Shown: positions 7,509 to 14,567, numbered from the stretch's first letter. The stretch is 16,610 nt of DNA from JBBDNV01 sp040877415 (GCA_040877415.1 JBBDNV010000135.1:1-16610); one strand, 5' to 3'. The notes: generated by a model from the sequence alone, not told the origin. Program-made: numbers and translations.

Positions 7509-8282
7509 CTACGAGTCGGCCGATAGCCCGAGCGCCTCGTCGATTCTCGCCAGCGTCGAGCCGATCGGCTCGCGGATGACCGCGTCGGCCGCGGCGTCTT
7601 GTTCGGTCGGATCGCGGTTGATGATCACGAGCTTGGCGCCCGCACGGCGCGCGACTTGCGGCAATCCGGCCGCCGGATAAACCACCAGCGACGACCCGAT
7701 CGCCAGGAACAGGTCGCTCGCCGCGGCCAGCTCGGCCGACTCTTCCAGCACGCCGGCCGGCAGCTCCTGACCGAACGAAATGGTGGCGCTCTTCAGCCGT
7801 CCGCCGCAAGCCGAGCAGGGAGGAACCGCCTGCAAGGCGCGAAACGCTTCGATGAGCGGCATGGGCTGGAAACGTTCGTGGCAATCGACGCACTCGATCC
7901 ACCGCGCGGTGCCGTGCAATTCGAGCACCCGGCTGCTGCCCGCCTGCTGGTGCAAGCCGTCGATGTTCTGCGTAATCACGGCCGCGATCCGGCCCGCGTG
8001 CTCCCACCGGGCGATCGTCGCGTGTCCGGCATTGGGCACCGCGCGCTCGAAATCGTCGGCGGCCTCCGCCTTCTGCCGCCAGTATTCGAATCGCGCCTCG
8101 GCGGACGCCAAAAAATCCTGGTAGTAGACCGGCTGGTTCCGCGCCCAGACTCCGCCCGGCGAGCGAAAGTCGGGAATCCCGCTTTCGGTGCTCATCCCGG
8201 CGCCGGTGAAGACCACCGCCCGCCGAGCTTCGCTCAGCCAACCGGCCACGCGCTCGATGGCCGACGGCACGGTGCTGGTCAT
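7509..8282 (-). CDS. SIR2-family NAD-dependent protein deacylase
   Basis: A 257-residue cytosolic sirtuin that removes acyl groups from lysines using NAD. Visible motifs are the NAD loop GAGMSTESGIPDFRS (27-41), QNID (105-108), catalytic H123 in ELHGT, zinc cysteines C131/C134 and C156/C159, GSSLVVYPAAGLP (196-208) and the NRDPT region. The length is normal for bacterial class III/U-type sirtuins. The frame is open to ATG 8399, but ATG 8282 is preferred because GGAG lies 9 nt upstream and domain homology starts soon after. It is monocistronic; no acyl-CoA synthetase or acetyltransferase gene is adjacent to suggest a substrate. Confidence 0.93.
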   Translation of the reverse strand: MTSTVPSAIERVAGWLSEARRAVVFTGAGMSTESGIPDFRSPGGVWARNQPVYYQDFLASAEARFEYWRQKAEAADDFERAVPNAGHATIARWEHAGRIAAVITQNIDGLHQQAGSSRVLELHGTARWIECVDCHERFQPMPLIEAFRALQAVPPCSACGGRLKSATISFGQELPAGVLEESAELAAASDLFLAIGSSLVVYPAAGLPQVARRAGAKLVIINRDPTEQDAAADAVIREPIGSTLARIDEALGLSADS

Positions 8283-8451
8283 ATTGAACTGCTCCAATCG
8301 AAGATCAATCGCTGCCATGATAGGGATCGCTGTGCCCGATTGCGAGGCAACCCCGGCGGCAGTCGCATGGTGCGACGGGGACTTAACGCAAGCCGCCAAA
8401 GCGGCTAAACTTGCGCCGATGACAAGCTTCGGGCGCCCTTGTGCGCACGGG

Positions 8452-8747
8452 GTTCATCCTGTCCAAAGAAGACTCGGGGAGAACAGACAGGATGAACAGG
8501 AGTAACAGGATGGAATTGCCGGTGGCTTTCCGTCGCCTTTCCAATCACCCTGTTGATCCTGTCGATCCTGTCCAAGAAAGCCGACTCTGTCGATCCTGTT
8601 CATCCTGTCCAAAGAAGACTCGGGGAAAACAGACAGGATGAACAGGAGTAACAGGATGGAATTGCCGGTGGCTTTCCGTCGCCTTTCCAATCATCCTGTC
8701 GATCCTGTTCATCCTGTCGATCCTGTTGATCCTGTCCAAGAAAGCTG
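8452..8747. repeat. Two direct copies of a ~130-bp element made of GATCCTGT units
   Basis: The block from 8452 recurs from 8598 (period 146 bp) with almost no mismatches. Each copy begins with TTCATCCTGTC and an inverted GACAGGATGAA (8453-8463 / 8486-8496 in copy 1). It then has a shared unique stretch (GGAATTGCCGGTGGC and so on) and ends in a run of 9-bp units CCTGT[TC]GAT/CCTGTTCAT closing with CCTGTCCAAGAAAG. Copy 2 carries more 9-bp units than copy 1, as expected from slippage. No gene lies in 8283-8737. Confidence 0.9.
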
Positions 8748-8839
8748 ATGCCGACGGAAATCTCATTGGTATCGAGGTCCTGGACGCATCGAAGCGGGTG
8801 GACGAAGCTCGCACCATGCAATTCCAGGTGGCCGAATGA
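8738..8839 (+). pseudogene. 3' remnant of a DUF2283-like gene
   Basis: The frame ending at TGA 8837-8839 reads ADGNLIGIEVLDASKR (starting at 8750) and then VDEARTMQFQVAE. The DGNLIGIEVLDASKR stretch matches the typical C-terminus of DUF2283 proteins, small proteins of about 65-75 residues. The 5' half (the YD..D.LY.. part) is absent: upstream sequence is the CCTGTCGAT repeat array. Read as a gene truncated by insertion or expansion of the repeat. The match is from memory of the family, not from a search. Confidence 0.65.
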
Positions 8840-8859
8840 TACGGCAGCCGATGCGCGAA

Positions 8860-9828
8860 CTATTTGGCCGTCAGCTTTTCGATCAGAAACGTCTCGACCG
8901 ACCCGTATTTGGTGTCCTGGTGGCCCGGATAAGCCACGACGACCTCCACGCCGGCGGCGCCCAGCCTTTCGGCCAACTGGGCTCCGTACATCGCCGAGTG
9001 CGTCGGGTCCGCTTCCTCCTGGCCCAGCTTCGGGGGCACCTTCTGCCTCGGGTAGTCCAGATAGATCGGCGGGTCGTCGCGAGTGACCAGCTCGATCGGC
9101 GAGTATTCCTTGATCCACGGCAGGACCTTTTCGCGATTGGCAATCAATAAGTCGAATTCCTCGGCCCGGTTGCGCCCCGGCGCGGCGAATCCAAAGGCGT
9201 GACCGCCGTAAATCGAATTGGGAATCCACTCGCGCAGCTCCTTGGGATCGAGCGACGTCTGGGCCCCGACGACGGCCGCGCAACTTAAGCGCGACGATTG
9301 GCGCGCGATGGGGTCGCTGCTTTCCGCGTCGGCCAGATCGTCATGAAGCGCCAGCCACAACGACGTGCAGGCGCCGGCCGAGCTGCCCGTCGCCCCGACG
9401 CGTTTTGGATCGAGGTTCCATTCCTTGGCCTGCGCGCGGATCGTTTGCAGCGCCCGGGCCGCGTCGTAGAGGCAAGCCTTGACCGGCGGCTCGACGTTCT
9501 GTTCCATCGCCTGGTCGATAAACCGGTAGTTGACGGCCGCCACGGAAATCCCGGCGTCCAAAAACGGCTGGATTGCGCTCGTGCCGTAGCCCGACTTATC
9601 GCCCCCCCGCCAGCCCCCGCCGTGGATCAAAAGCACAAGCGCGGTCGGCTTGTCACTTTCGGCCCGCCAGAAGTCGAACCTCTGCCGCTGGGAATCCTTG
9701 CCATAAACAAAATCCGCCACGCTCGGCGTGGGCCGCTCGGGCGGTTGCTTCGCCTTGGCCTTATCCTGAGCAAAGACCAGCGACGGCGATAACAGAATCA
9801 ACAGAGCGACCAGCATTCGGCGCATCAT
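8860..9828 (-). CDS. Secreted alpha/beta-hydrolase (esterase/lipase-like)
   Basis: A 322-residue exported hydrolase. The signal peptide is MMRRMLVALLILLSPSLVFA (1-20), followed by a polar linker. The alpha/beta-hydrolase core carries the oxyanion motif HGGGW (69-73) and the nucleophile elbow GSSAG (S150), and a C-terminal histidine in PGHQDTKYG (about H303) completes the likely triad. This arrangement is typical of carboxylesterases of the BD-FAE/Abhydrolase_3 kind that de-esterify sugars or small esters. ATG 9828 is chosen because AGGA precedes it and it begins the signal peptide; the frame is open to 9921, but that extension crosses a dispersed palindromic repeat. Monocistronic; substrate unknown. 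Confidence 0.88.
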   Translation of the reverse strand: MMRRMLVALLILLSPSLVFAQDKAKAKQPPERPTPSVADFVYGKDSQRQRFDFWRAESDKPTALVLLIHGGGWRGGDKSGYGTSAIQPFLDAGISVAAVNYRFIDQAMEQNVEPPVKACLYDAARALQTIRAQAKEWNLDPKRVGATGSSAGACTSLWLALHDDLADAESSDPIARQSSRLSCAAVVGAQTSLDPKELREWIPNSIYGGHAFGFAAPGRNRAEEFDLLIANREKVLPWIKEYSPIELVTRDDPPIYLDYPRQKVPPKLGQEEADPTHSAMYGAQLAERLGAAGVEVVVAYPGHQDTKYGSVETFLIEKLTAK

Positions 9829-9840
9829 GGGCGAGCTTCC

Positions 9841-10000
9841 TTTGTAGCCGGCCTCAGTGAGGCCGTGACTAAGGGCGTCCAACAGAATGGCCGGGGACTG
9901 TCCCGATTTTGCGCGGAGCAAAATGGGACTGTCCCCCTCTCCGAGGCCGTTTTGTTAGACGCTCCAAGTTTCATTTTGTAGCCGGCCTCAATGAGGCCGG
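9841..10000. repeat. Two copies of a GTAGCCGGCCTCA-TGAGGCC palindrome
   Basis: TTTGTAGCCGGCCTCAGTGAGGCC (spanning 9841-9864) and TTTGTAGCCGGCCTCAATGAGGCC (spanning 9975-9998) are near-identical, and each folds as GGCCTCA/TGAGGCC. They flank the repeat at 9893. These look like dispersed intergenic palindromes. Confidence 0.75.
9893..9936 (-). repeat. 44-bp palindromic repeat, copy A
   Basis: GGGGACTGTCCC (9893-9904) and GGGACTGTCCCC (9925-9936) flank ATTTTGC/GCAAAAT, giving an imperfect long hairpin. The reverse complement matches the element at 12931-12981, so the two copies lie in opposite orientation about 3 kb apart. The rest of 9937-10353 holds no recognisable gene. Confidence 0.85.
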
Positions 10001-10079
10001 CGACCGGGTTTCACCCGGGTCAATGACCCCGGCCACAGGTTTTTGGAAACGTTTGTGCACCCATAGTCGGCGATCGAAT

Positions 10080-10153
10080 CCAAAAGGTCAAGCTTTTGGC
10101 GTGCCACCCTGGGATTCTCAAGAATCAAGGCCGTTCCCACGAGTTCTTGGCAC
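10080..10153. other. Cluster of short hairpins
   Basis: CCAAAAG (10080-10086) pairs with CTTTTGG (10093-10099). GTGCCA (10101-10106) pairs with TGGCAC (10148-10153). Inside the latter, GATTCT-CA-AGAATC lies at 10113-10126. A further CGGTC/GACCG hairpin is at 10212-10226. All lie downstream of the HNH-like gene; function unknown. Confidence 0.4.
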
Positions 10154-10353
10154 GAGGACAGATGCCGACCCAGGCAGAATCCGTGTAACGTCGCCTAGCT
10201 GCTGAGTGCACCGGTCGATGTGACCGAGGCGCGCAAGGGGATTGATGTGTCTCTCCTACTCACGACTCTTTGGATTGGGGTTTTGTCGAAATACACGAGA
10301 TGGAAACCGCTGCCGTTCTCGAAAATGAACGACAGAGCGGGCATTGCCGCCGA

Positions 10354-11142
10354 TCAGGTGGATTGCCTGATTAGGCGTGTCTTCGCGCCCGGAGACTCGG
10401 CGAGCTTCGCGAGCAGGTCAGCCCGCTGCTCATCCGATAACGGCTGATACCAGCCAAGGTAAAGAAACTTGGAGTTGGCCACCCACCCTGCACCCACGGG
10501 GTGCAGCGGGAAGTGTTTGTACCAGTACATGACGGTGAGCCATCGGAAGTGGCTCCCGCACTGGTAACCGACGAGTTCCCCAGTTGACTGACATTTGTGT
10601 TCGAGCAGTGCCTGCGTTCCAATCGCCTGGTCACCGGAGTCCAATAGAAGCTGGTCCTCGTTGACCTGGAACGTGACGTACAATGCGGTCTCGAACGAGT
10701 CCTTTTCCATGAGGTCGATGACATCCTGTGGCACGTCGCGACCGGCCTCATCGACACGGCACCCGAAGCACTTGGCGAAGAACTTAAACAGATCTCGCTG
10801 CTTGTTTTCCCAGTCGGCGCCATAGACCGCTTCGAAGTCAATTACTCGCCGTTTCAGAACCTCGGCTTCATTTTCCATAACCCAAGGCACGAACTGCTCA
10901 TATGCCTTGTCGAACGGCTGGGTCGCTGTGCTATTGCAGTGTGCGCAGAGATTCTTCTCGTACTTGACCAGTTTGGAGTTTGGGCCCTGCAGGTCACACA
11001 TCTGCTCAGCTTTGACGTGGACGAGGGCGTCAGCGCCGCGGAACGGCCCCTTGCCGAACCGCTCGACGAGATCGCTCTTCTTAATGCGGTGCTCGCCGGT
11101 TTCGCTCGCCTTTCCGCACATCCAGCAATTGGCGCTCGCCAT
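10354..11142 (-). CDS. HNH-like zinc-finger protein, putative nuclease
   Basis: A 262-residue soluble protein. The first 75 residues carry CWMCGK (C6, C9), GEHRIKKSDL (H18) and LCAHCN (C66, C69, N70). This is the CxxC ... EHxIxxxx ... CxxCN layout of compact HNH (His-Me finger) nucleases, where the EH histidine would be catalytic. The larger C-terminal part has no domain I recognise; it holds a possible extra Cys pair (FAKCFGCRVDE) and an aromatic-rich stretch (HFRWLTVMYWYKHFPLHP). The start is well supported: GGAG lies 6 nt before ATG 11142. It begins 77 nt after the stop of the membrane-protein gene on the same strand, so cotranscription is likely. DNA cleavage is inferred; a non-catalytic zinc-binding role is possible. 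Confidence 0.75.
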   Translation of the reverse strand: MASANCWMCGKASETGEHRIKKSDLVERFGKGPFRGADALVHVKAEQMCDLQGPNSKLVKYEKNLCAHCNSTATQPFDKAYEQFVPWVMENEAEVLKRRVIDFEAVYGADWENKQRDLFKFFAKCFGCRVDEAGRDVPQDVIDLMEKDSFETALYVTFQVNEDQLLLDSGDQAIGTQALLEHKCQSTGELVGYQCGSHFRWLTVMYWYKHFPLHPVGAGWVANSKFLYLGWYQPLSDEQRADLLAKLAESPGAKTRLIRQST

Positions 11143-11161
11143 CGGGTGCTCCGCTGCCTAA

Positions 11162-11219
11162 TGCCCAAGCTCACCTGCCCCGCCCGCGCCTGTGACCATC
11201 GCCTTGTAATGGCGCCTGT
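11162..11219 (-). other. Possible degenerate integron attC-like junction
   Basis: Between the TM gene stop and the HNH gene start, the minus strand reads GCCATTACAAGG near the TM gene and CTTGGGCATTAGGC near the HNH gene, with TTAGGC shortly before the ribosome site. CAAG/CTTG can pair and TTAGGC resembles an attC R' end, but the G of GTTRRRY is missing and the R'' box (RYYYAAC) is not intact. Considered only because an IntI-like remnant lies upstream. Confidence 0.2.
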
Positions 11220-12107
11220 CTACCAGTTACGCTCAAGGTCGGGAATGTACTTTTCCAAACGATCAAGTTCCTCACTGAATTGCGAAACACCGTTAGGCTC
11301 CTCGAACACGATTTGAAAATGAATGTGGTTTTCGCCATCCGGATCGCATTCACACATTTGCTGCAGGAATCGGAACAGTTGGCGCACTCCATCGCGAATC
11401 GAGTCTGACCAACCTAGTTGGAGTTGGTGTAGCTCCTTCAAGTGCTCAGACGGCAACACCGCTCTGGATGAACGTTCAAACGCCACGGTCTCGCCGTAGA
11501 ATCGAGCAAGCGATTCGACGGCACCCAGAATTCTCTTTGGCTCTGCCGGGTTCTCAGCGGTTGATTGTAATGCGGCAGGAAAGTCGTTGAGGATTAGTTG
11601 CTTGGCAACGGAGAGCATATTGAACAAATTCTCGGTTCGTGTGCCAGCCCATCGAATGTATGCTTGCAGGCTTTCGGGCTTTTCGGCATTTACGAAGAAC
11701 CGACCAGCCTCCATGTCACGCAGTTCACGTTCAAACGCGCCAAGCTTTTGCGCTAACAGTGTTTTTGCAAGGTGAAATTCCCAAAGTGGCCGTTGCAAGT
11801 GAGCAATGCGTCTTGCGTGTGTGGAAACGCGCTCGAATCCCTCTGGCACGCGGTCAAAGTACAGATAACCGTTCCACACCAGTGACGCGATTACCGAAGC
11901 TGCAATTAGCAAACCATACGATAGCCAACCCCGTGGACTAACCGTTGTGAATTGAATCGCCGCCTCGCCGAAGGTCCAGAGTACGCTAAAAAAGGCGACT
12001 GCAAGCGCGAGTATCGGAAGCGGCTGGCTGATGAGGTCGCGCAGATGTGTGCGAATGGTTTTGTATGAAAATGCGAATTCACCACGAAAGACAGGTTGTT
12101 CATCCAT
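11220..12107 (-). CDS. Two-TM membrane protein of unknown function
   Basis: A 295-residue protein. After about 29 polar residues come two hydrophobic helices (about 30-52, ILALAVAFFSVLW; about 62-84, LSYGLLIAASVIASLVWNGYLYF), then a soluble, helix-rich domain of about 210 residues with repeated Leu/Glu/Arg heptad-like stretches (AKTLLAQKLGAFERELRDME, LKELHQLQLGW). The domain is probably cytosolic. No family is recognised. Base composition is visibly less GC-rich than that of the flanking metabolic genes, which points to recent acquisition. The start ATG 12107 has AGAGG about 9 nt upstream. It is the first gene of a likely pair with the HNH-like protein, an arrangement reminiscent of membrane/nuclease conflict modules, but that function is only a hypothesis. 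Confidence 0.75.
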   Translation of the reverse strand: MDEQPVFRGEFAFSYKTIRTHLRDLISQPLPILALAVAFFSVLWTFGEAAIQFTTVSPRGWLSYGLLIAASVIASLVWNGYLYFDRVPEGFERVSTHARRIAHLQRPLWEFHLAKTLLAQKLGAFERELRDMEAGRFFVNAEKPESLQAYIRWAGTRTENLFNMLSVAKQLILNDFPAALQSTAENPAEPKRILGAVESLARFYGETVAFERSSRAVLPSEHLKELHQLQLGWSDSIRDGVRQLFRFLQQMCECDPDGENHIHFQIVFEEPNGVSQFSEELDRLEKYIPDLERNW

Positions 12108-12147
12108 GAGGGTTGCCTCTGCGGCATAAGTTGCTTACAGGTAGTTT

Positions 12148-12188
12148 TTGCCTATGGGGTCGCACGTTTGCTGCCAACGTGCAGGCAA
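12148..12188. promoter_or_regulatory. Hairpin upstream of the two-TM gene
   Basis: GCACGTT (12162-12168) and AACGTGC (12176-12182) form a perfect 7-bp stem with a 7-nt loop. Outer TTGCCT (12148-12153) and AGGCAA (12183-12188) can add six pairs across an 8-nt bulge. It lies 40-80 nt before the TM gene start and could be an operator, a leader hairpin or a degenerate recombination site. Confidence 0.35.
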
Positions 12189-12268
12189 CTGATTTCCGCA
12201 GCTCACACTATAGCGACTCGTTTCCGGTTCTCACGCTTTCCGGCGCATTCGACGGTTTCTCCACGGCG

Positions 12269-12404
12269 CTAATCGGACCGGCGGGCCAGATCGTCGGCAG
12301 GGTTTCAAACGCCTCGGCCGCCGCGGTTCAGAGTTCAGAACGTGCGTGTCGATCATCGTCGCGCGGACATTCTTGTGGCCAATCAGCACTGTAGTTCTGA
12401 CGGT
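12269..12404 (-). pseudogene. Degraded C-terminus of an integron-type tyrosine recombinase
   Basis: On the minus strand the frame through 12389-12333 reads LIGHKNVRATMIDTHVLN (L at 12386), close to the canonical LLGHxDVxTTMIYTHVLN C-terminus of IntI-like tyrosine recombinases. After a one-base shift at 12323 it continues GGRGV*NPADDLARR, matching the usual GGRGVRSPxDxL ending, and stops at TAG 12269-12271. The catalytic tyrosine is replaced by Asp (ATC GAC ACG), there is an in-frame TGA at 12305-12307, and an upstream stop precedes the fragment (CTA at 12405-12407). No earlier part of the recombinase was found in 12405-12890. The enzyme is therefore dead. It lies upstream of the two-TM gene in the same orientation. 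Homology is from recalled motif conservation. Confidence 0.75.
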
Positions 12405-12930
12405 CTATGGCCGACGAAGCAAGCAACCCCCAACGTACGCCGGTCCGACACACCGACGCGCAAAAGTCGTTGCAGCACGCTGCCGAGTCAAATCGCCTCA
12501 AAATCGTTCGATTCATCGGAATCGTCGGCGGACTTGGACCGCGGCTATGTCTCATCACATCCAATGTCGCAGATTGCCGTTGCACACCCGTCGTGTTTGG
12601 CACGCCGATTGGGCAAAGTCGCTGCGCGAACATGCGCCGTTGCCAGCCGGCCGAAAACGCGCATTGAATCTCTCGCCCAATTTTCGTACGGTAGGCTGGA
12701 CTGTTCTAAACATGCCGCGGAATTCTTCAAATTCTCGGGTGGGCGAAAAGGGCGCCGAAGACCGGGCGCAAAGGTTGCCAGATTCCAACCTTGCGTAGCG
12801 CGACTGGGTTTTGTCCCGCGCACGCTGTATAGCTATGAAAAACCCCACCCCCTCTCGTGGCGCCAAAACAGGCCCGTTTGAGAATTTTGTAGGCCAGTGA
12901 AATCTATAGCCGACCGGCTTGTGCGGCGAG
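12405..12930. other. Non-coding or decayed stretch
   Basis: Several overlapping open frames occur on both strands, but none has a convincing ribosome site, codon pattern or known domain. I found no further recombinase segments. It may be decayed sequence upstream of the IntI-like remnant. Confidence 0.5.
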
Positions 12931-12981
12931 GGGGACAGTCCCATTTTGCTCCGCGGACTGCGCAAAATTGGGACAGTCCCC
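12931..12981 (+). repeat. 51-bp palindromic repeat, copy B
   Basis: GGGGACAGTCCC (12931-12942) and GGGACAGTCCCC (12970-12981) flank ATTTTGC and GCAAAAT around CTCCGCGG. It is the reverse complement, nearly base for base, of copy A at 9893-9936, with 7 extra bases at the centre. It lies just downstream of the stop of the MR/MLE gene. Confidence 0.85.
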
Positions 12982-13001
12982 GGCGGTTTTGTGACCGCCG
13001 C

Positions 13002-14354
13002 TTAATATCCCAACCCTGGGCCATCGAGAACACTCGTGCCCAGCGTGCCGTCGGTGACCTTGAACATCGTCGGAAAACGCTCGACCCAATCGCGATTGCC
13101 TGCCGGGCAGTATTGCCGGGCATTGCCTTCGATGGCGGCCACTGTGGGCAGCCGGGCCGCAAGACTGGCCGAATGCAAAAACGAGCGGCCCGGGCACGTC
13201 AGATCCTGCACGCACAGGAACATGCCGAATTTTTGCGCCGCCGCCCCCATCAACAACGCCTCGGTGTGGCCTTTGCAAGCCTTGAGGGCCACGCCCGTGT
13301 AGCCTTGCTCGCGGCACAGGAGCAGGCTTTCAAAGTCCACGAGCGATTCGTCGATCACCACCGGCTTGATCCTGGCGGCCGCGTGCATGCGGTTTTCCGG
13401 ATGGACCCGCAAGTCGCGGTGCGTCGGCTGCTCGATGTACTGCACGCGGCCAAAGGCCTCCGGCGAGCGGGCTTCGAGCTGGGCGAGAAAGTCGAGCACG
13501 TATTCGACGCCGGCGCACTTTTCGTTGAAATCGAGCGAGTAGTGCCAGTCGCGACAGCCCCGCTTGTGCTGAGCCGGCGCGGCGGCCGTTTCGACGGCCA
13601 CCACGCGGTTGACGTCCCACGGCAGGTTGTCGCCGGCCAGCTTGATTTTCAGGTGCGTGAGCCCGTCGGCCGCGATCCACTCCCCCAACGTCTCGGGCAA
13701 TCCGTCGCCGACCGGTTCGTCGACGTCGCCGGCAGTGAGCGGATCGAGCGCGCCAACCAGGTGGTAGAGCGGCATCCGATCTTTCGGCCGCCGCAACGTG
13801 TAACGGTCGAGATGTTCGCCGGCAAAGTCGGCCGACAGGTAATGCCCCAAGTCGGCGCTCGTCCATTCGGGCCCGAGCAGGTTGTACGAATTCTGGCCGT
13901 GCAGCTTGCCGAACGCGTCGTGTACGGCCGCCTCCAGCGGGCTGGCGGCCACGAGCTGCGCCAAAATGGGCACGGGCTCGGCCAATGCCAGCGACCGGGC
14001 CAGATCGCCCGCCAGCCGGGAATGGGAACCGGCCAGTTCCCGCGTGATATCCAGCGGGTGGCCCACCAACGGGCACCTGGCGGCTTCGCCGACGCAGGCT
14101 TCGGCAAATGCCACCATGGCCTCGAGTGCCAGATCGTCTGCAACCGCGCCGCTCGGCCAAGCCCAGGCGTTGCTCATCGGCATGGACCCCAAGCCTTGTG
14201 CCCTGCGGCCGCCCGCCGTTTCGACCTCGACCGTGACGTGCACCAGAACGACGTCTGTGACGACCCGGCCGCCGAACTTAATGGGCGTCCGGTACGCGAT
14301 TCTTTCCCGGGACGCCAAGGCGGATCGCAGGCGGATATCGGTCGGCTTGGGCAC
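13002..14354 (-). CDS. Mandelate racemase/muconate lactonizing enzyme family (enolase superfamily)
   Basis: A 450-residue cytosolic enzyme of the enolase superfamily, whose members abstract a proton alpha to a carboxylate with Mg2+. The capping domain spans about 1-190. The barrel shows LKIKLAG (K236, K238, the KxK acid/base pair), LDFNE (D275), YIEQP (E308) and IDES (D335/E336), the ordered metal ligands, and ALKACKG (K358) on the opposite face as in MLE/dipeptide-epimerase-like enzymes. It is somewhat longer than a typical MLE (about 370-400). The start is GTG 14354, chosen because AGGAG lies 7 nt upstream. No transporter or dehydratase partner is adjacent, so the substrate cannot be assigned. 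Confidence 0.88.
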   Translation of the reverse strand: MPKPTDIRLRSALASRERIAYRTPIKFGGRVVTDVVLVHVTVEVETAGGRRAQGLGSMPMSNAWAWPSGAVADDLALEAMVAFAEACVGEAARCPLVGHPLDITRELAGSHSRLAGDLARSLALAEPVPILAQLVAASPLEAAVHDAFGKLHGQNSYNLLGPEWTSADLGHYLSADFAGEHLDRYTLRRPKDRMPLYHLVGALDPLTAGDVDEPVGDGLPETLGEWIAADGLTHLKIKLAGDNLPWDVNRVVAVETAAAPAQHKRGCRDWHYSLDFNEKCAGVEYVLDFLAQLEARSPEAFGRVQYIEQPTHRDLRVHPENRMHAAARIKPVVIDESLVDFESLLLCREQGYTGVALKACKGHTEALLMGAAAQKFGMFLCVQDLTCPGRSFLHSASLAARLPTVAAIEGNARQYCPAGNRDWVERFPTMFKVTDGTLGTSVLDGPGLGY

Positions 14355-14468
14355 GGCGGGCTCCTGGCGTCGTCAGGGGAGTTGCGCTTGGCGAGCTGCC
14401 ATTCTTGCCGGCTGCCGGCGGGGAAGCAAATCGCGTGCACGTCGGTGTGTGGCAAGGAATTCTGGCAG

Positions 14469-14535
14469 GTAGCTGAGTTCGCAAGAACTCAGATGATTCA
14501 GGTGATTCAGGCTGAATTCTTGCGAATCCAGCTAC
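14469..14535. repeat. Nested palindromic repeat with tandem 9-mers
   Basis: Two 24-nt arms (14469-14492 and 14512-14535) are inverted copies with three mismatches. Arm 1 is itself a perfect hairpin, CTGAGTTC-GCAA-GAACTCAG, with a GNRA loop, and arm 2 is a near-perfect one. Between them TGATTCAGG occurs twice in tandem (14494-14511). It lies between the response regulator stop and the MR/MLE gene start, both on the minus strand. Confidence 0.85.
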
Positions 14536-14567
14536 ACACGCCATAGAAACTTGTCACACACGCGCAT

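Noticed and set aside
8452..8747. CRISPR array
   Set aside because: The repeated units have no unique spacers of constant length. The structure is a duplicated composite element with contiguous 9-bp units.
11162..11219. A true integron attC site
   Set aside because: Kept only as a weak feature: the R'' box RYYYAAC is absent and the terminal box is ATTAGGC instead of GTTRRRY, so it cannot be asserted.
12328..12965. Several open frames of 86-179 codons around the integrase relic
   Set aside because: They overlap each other on both strands, lack ribosome sites and cross the recombinase remnant or the palindromic repeat.
12897..14546. 549-codon plus-strand open frame opposite the MR/MLE gene
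   Set aside because: It starts inside a dispersed palindromic repeat and is antisense to a gene with intact enolase-superfamily motifs.
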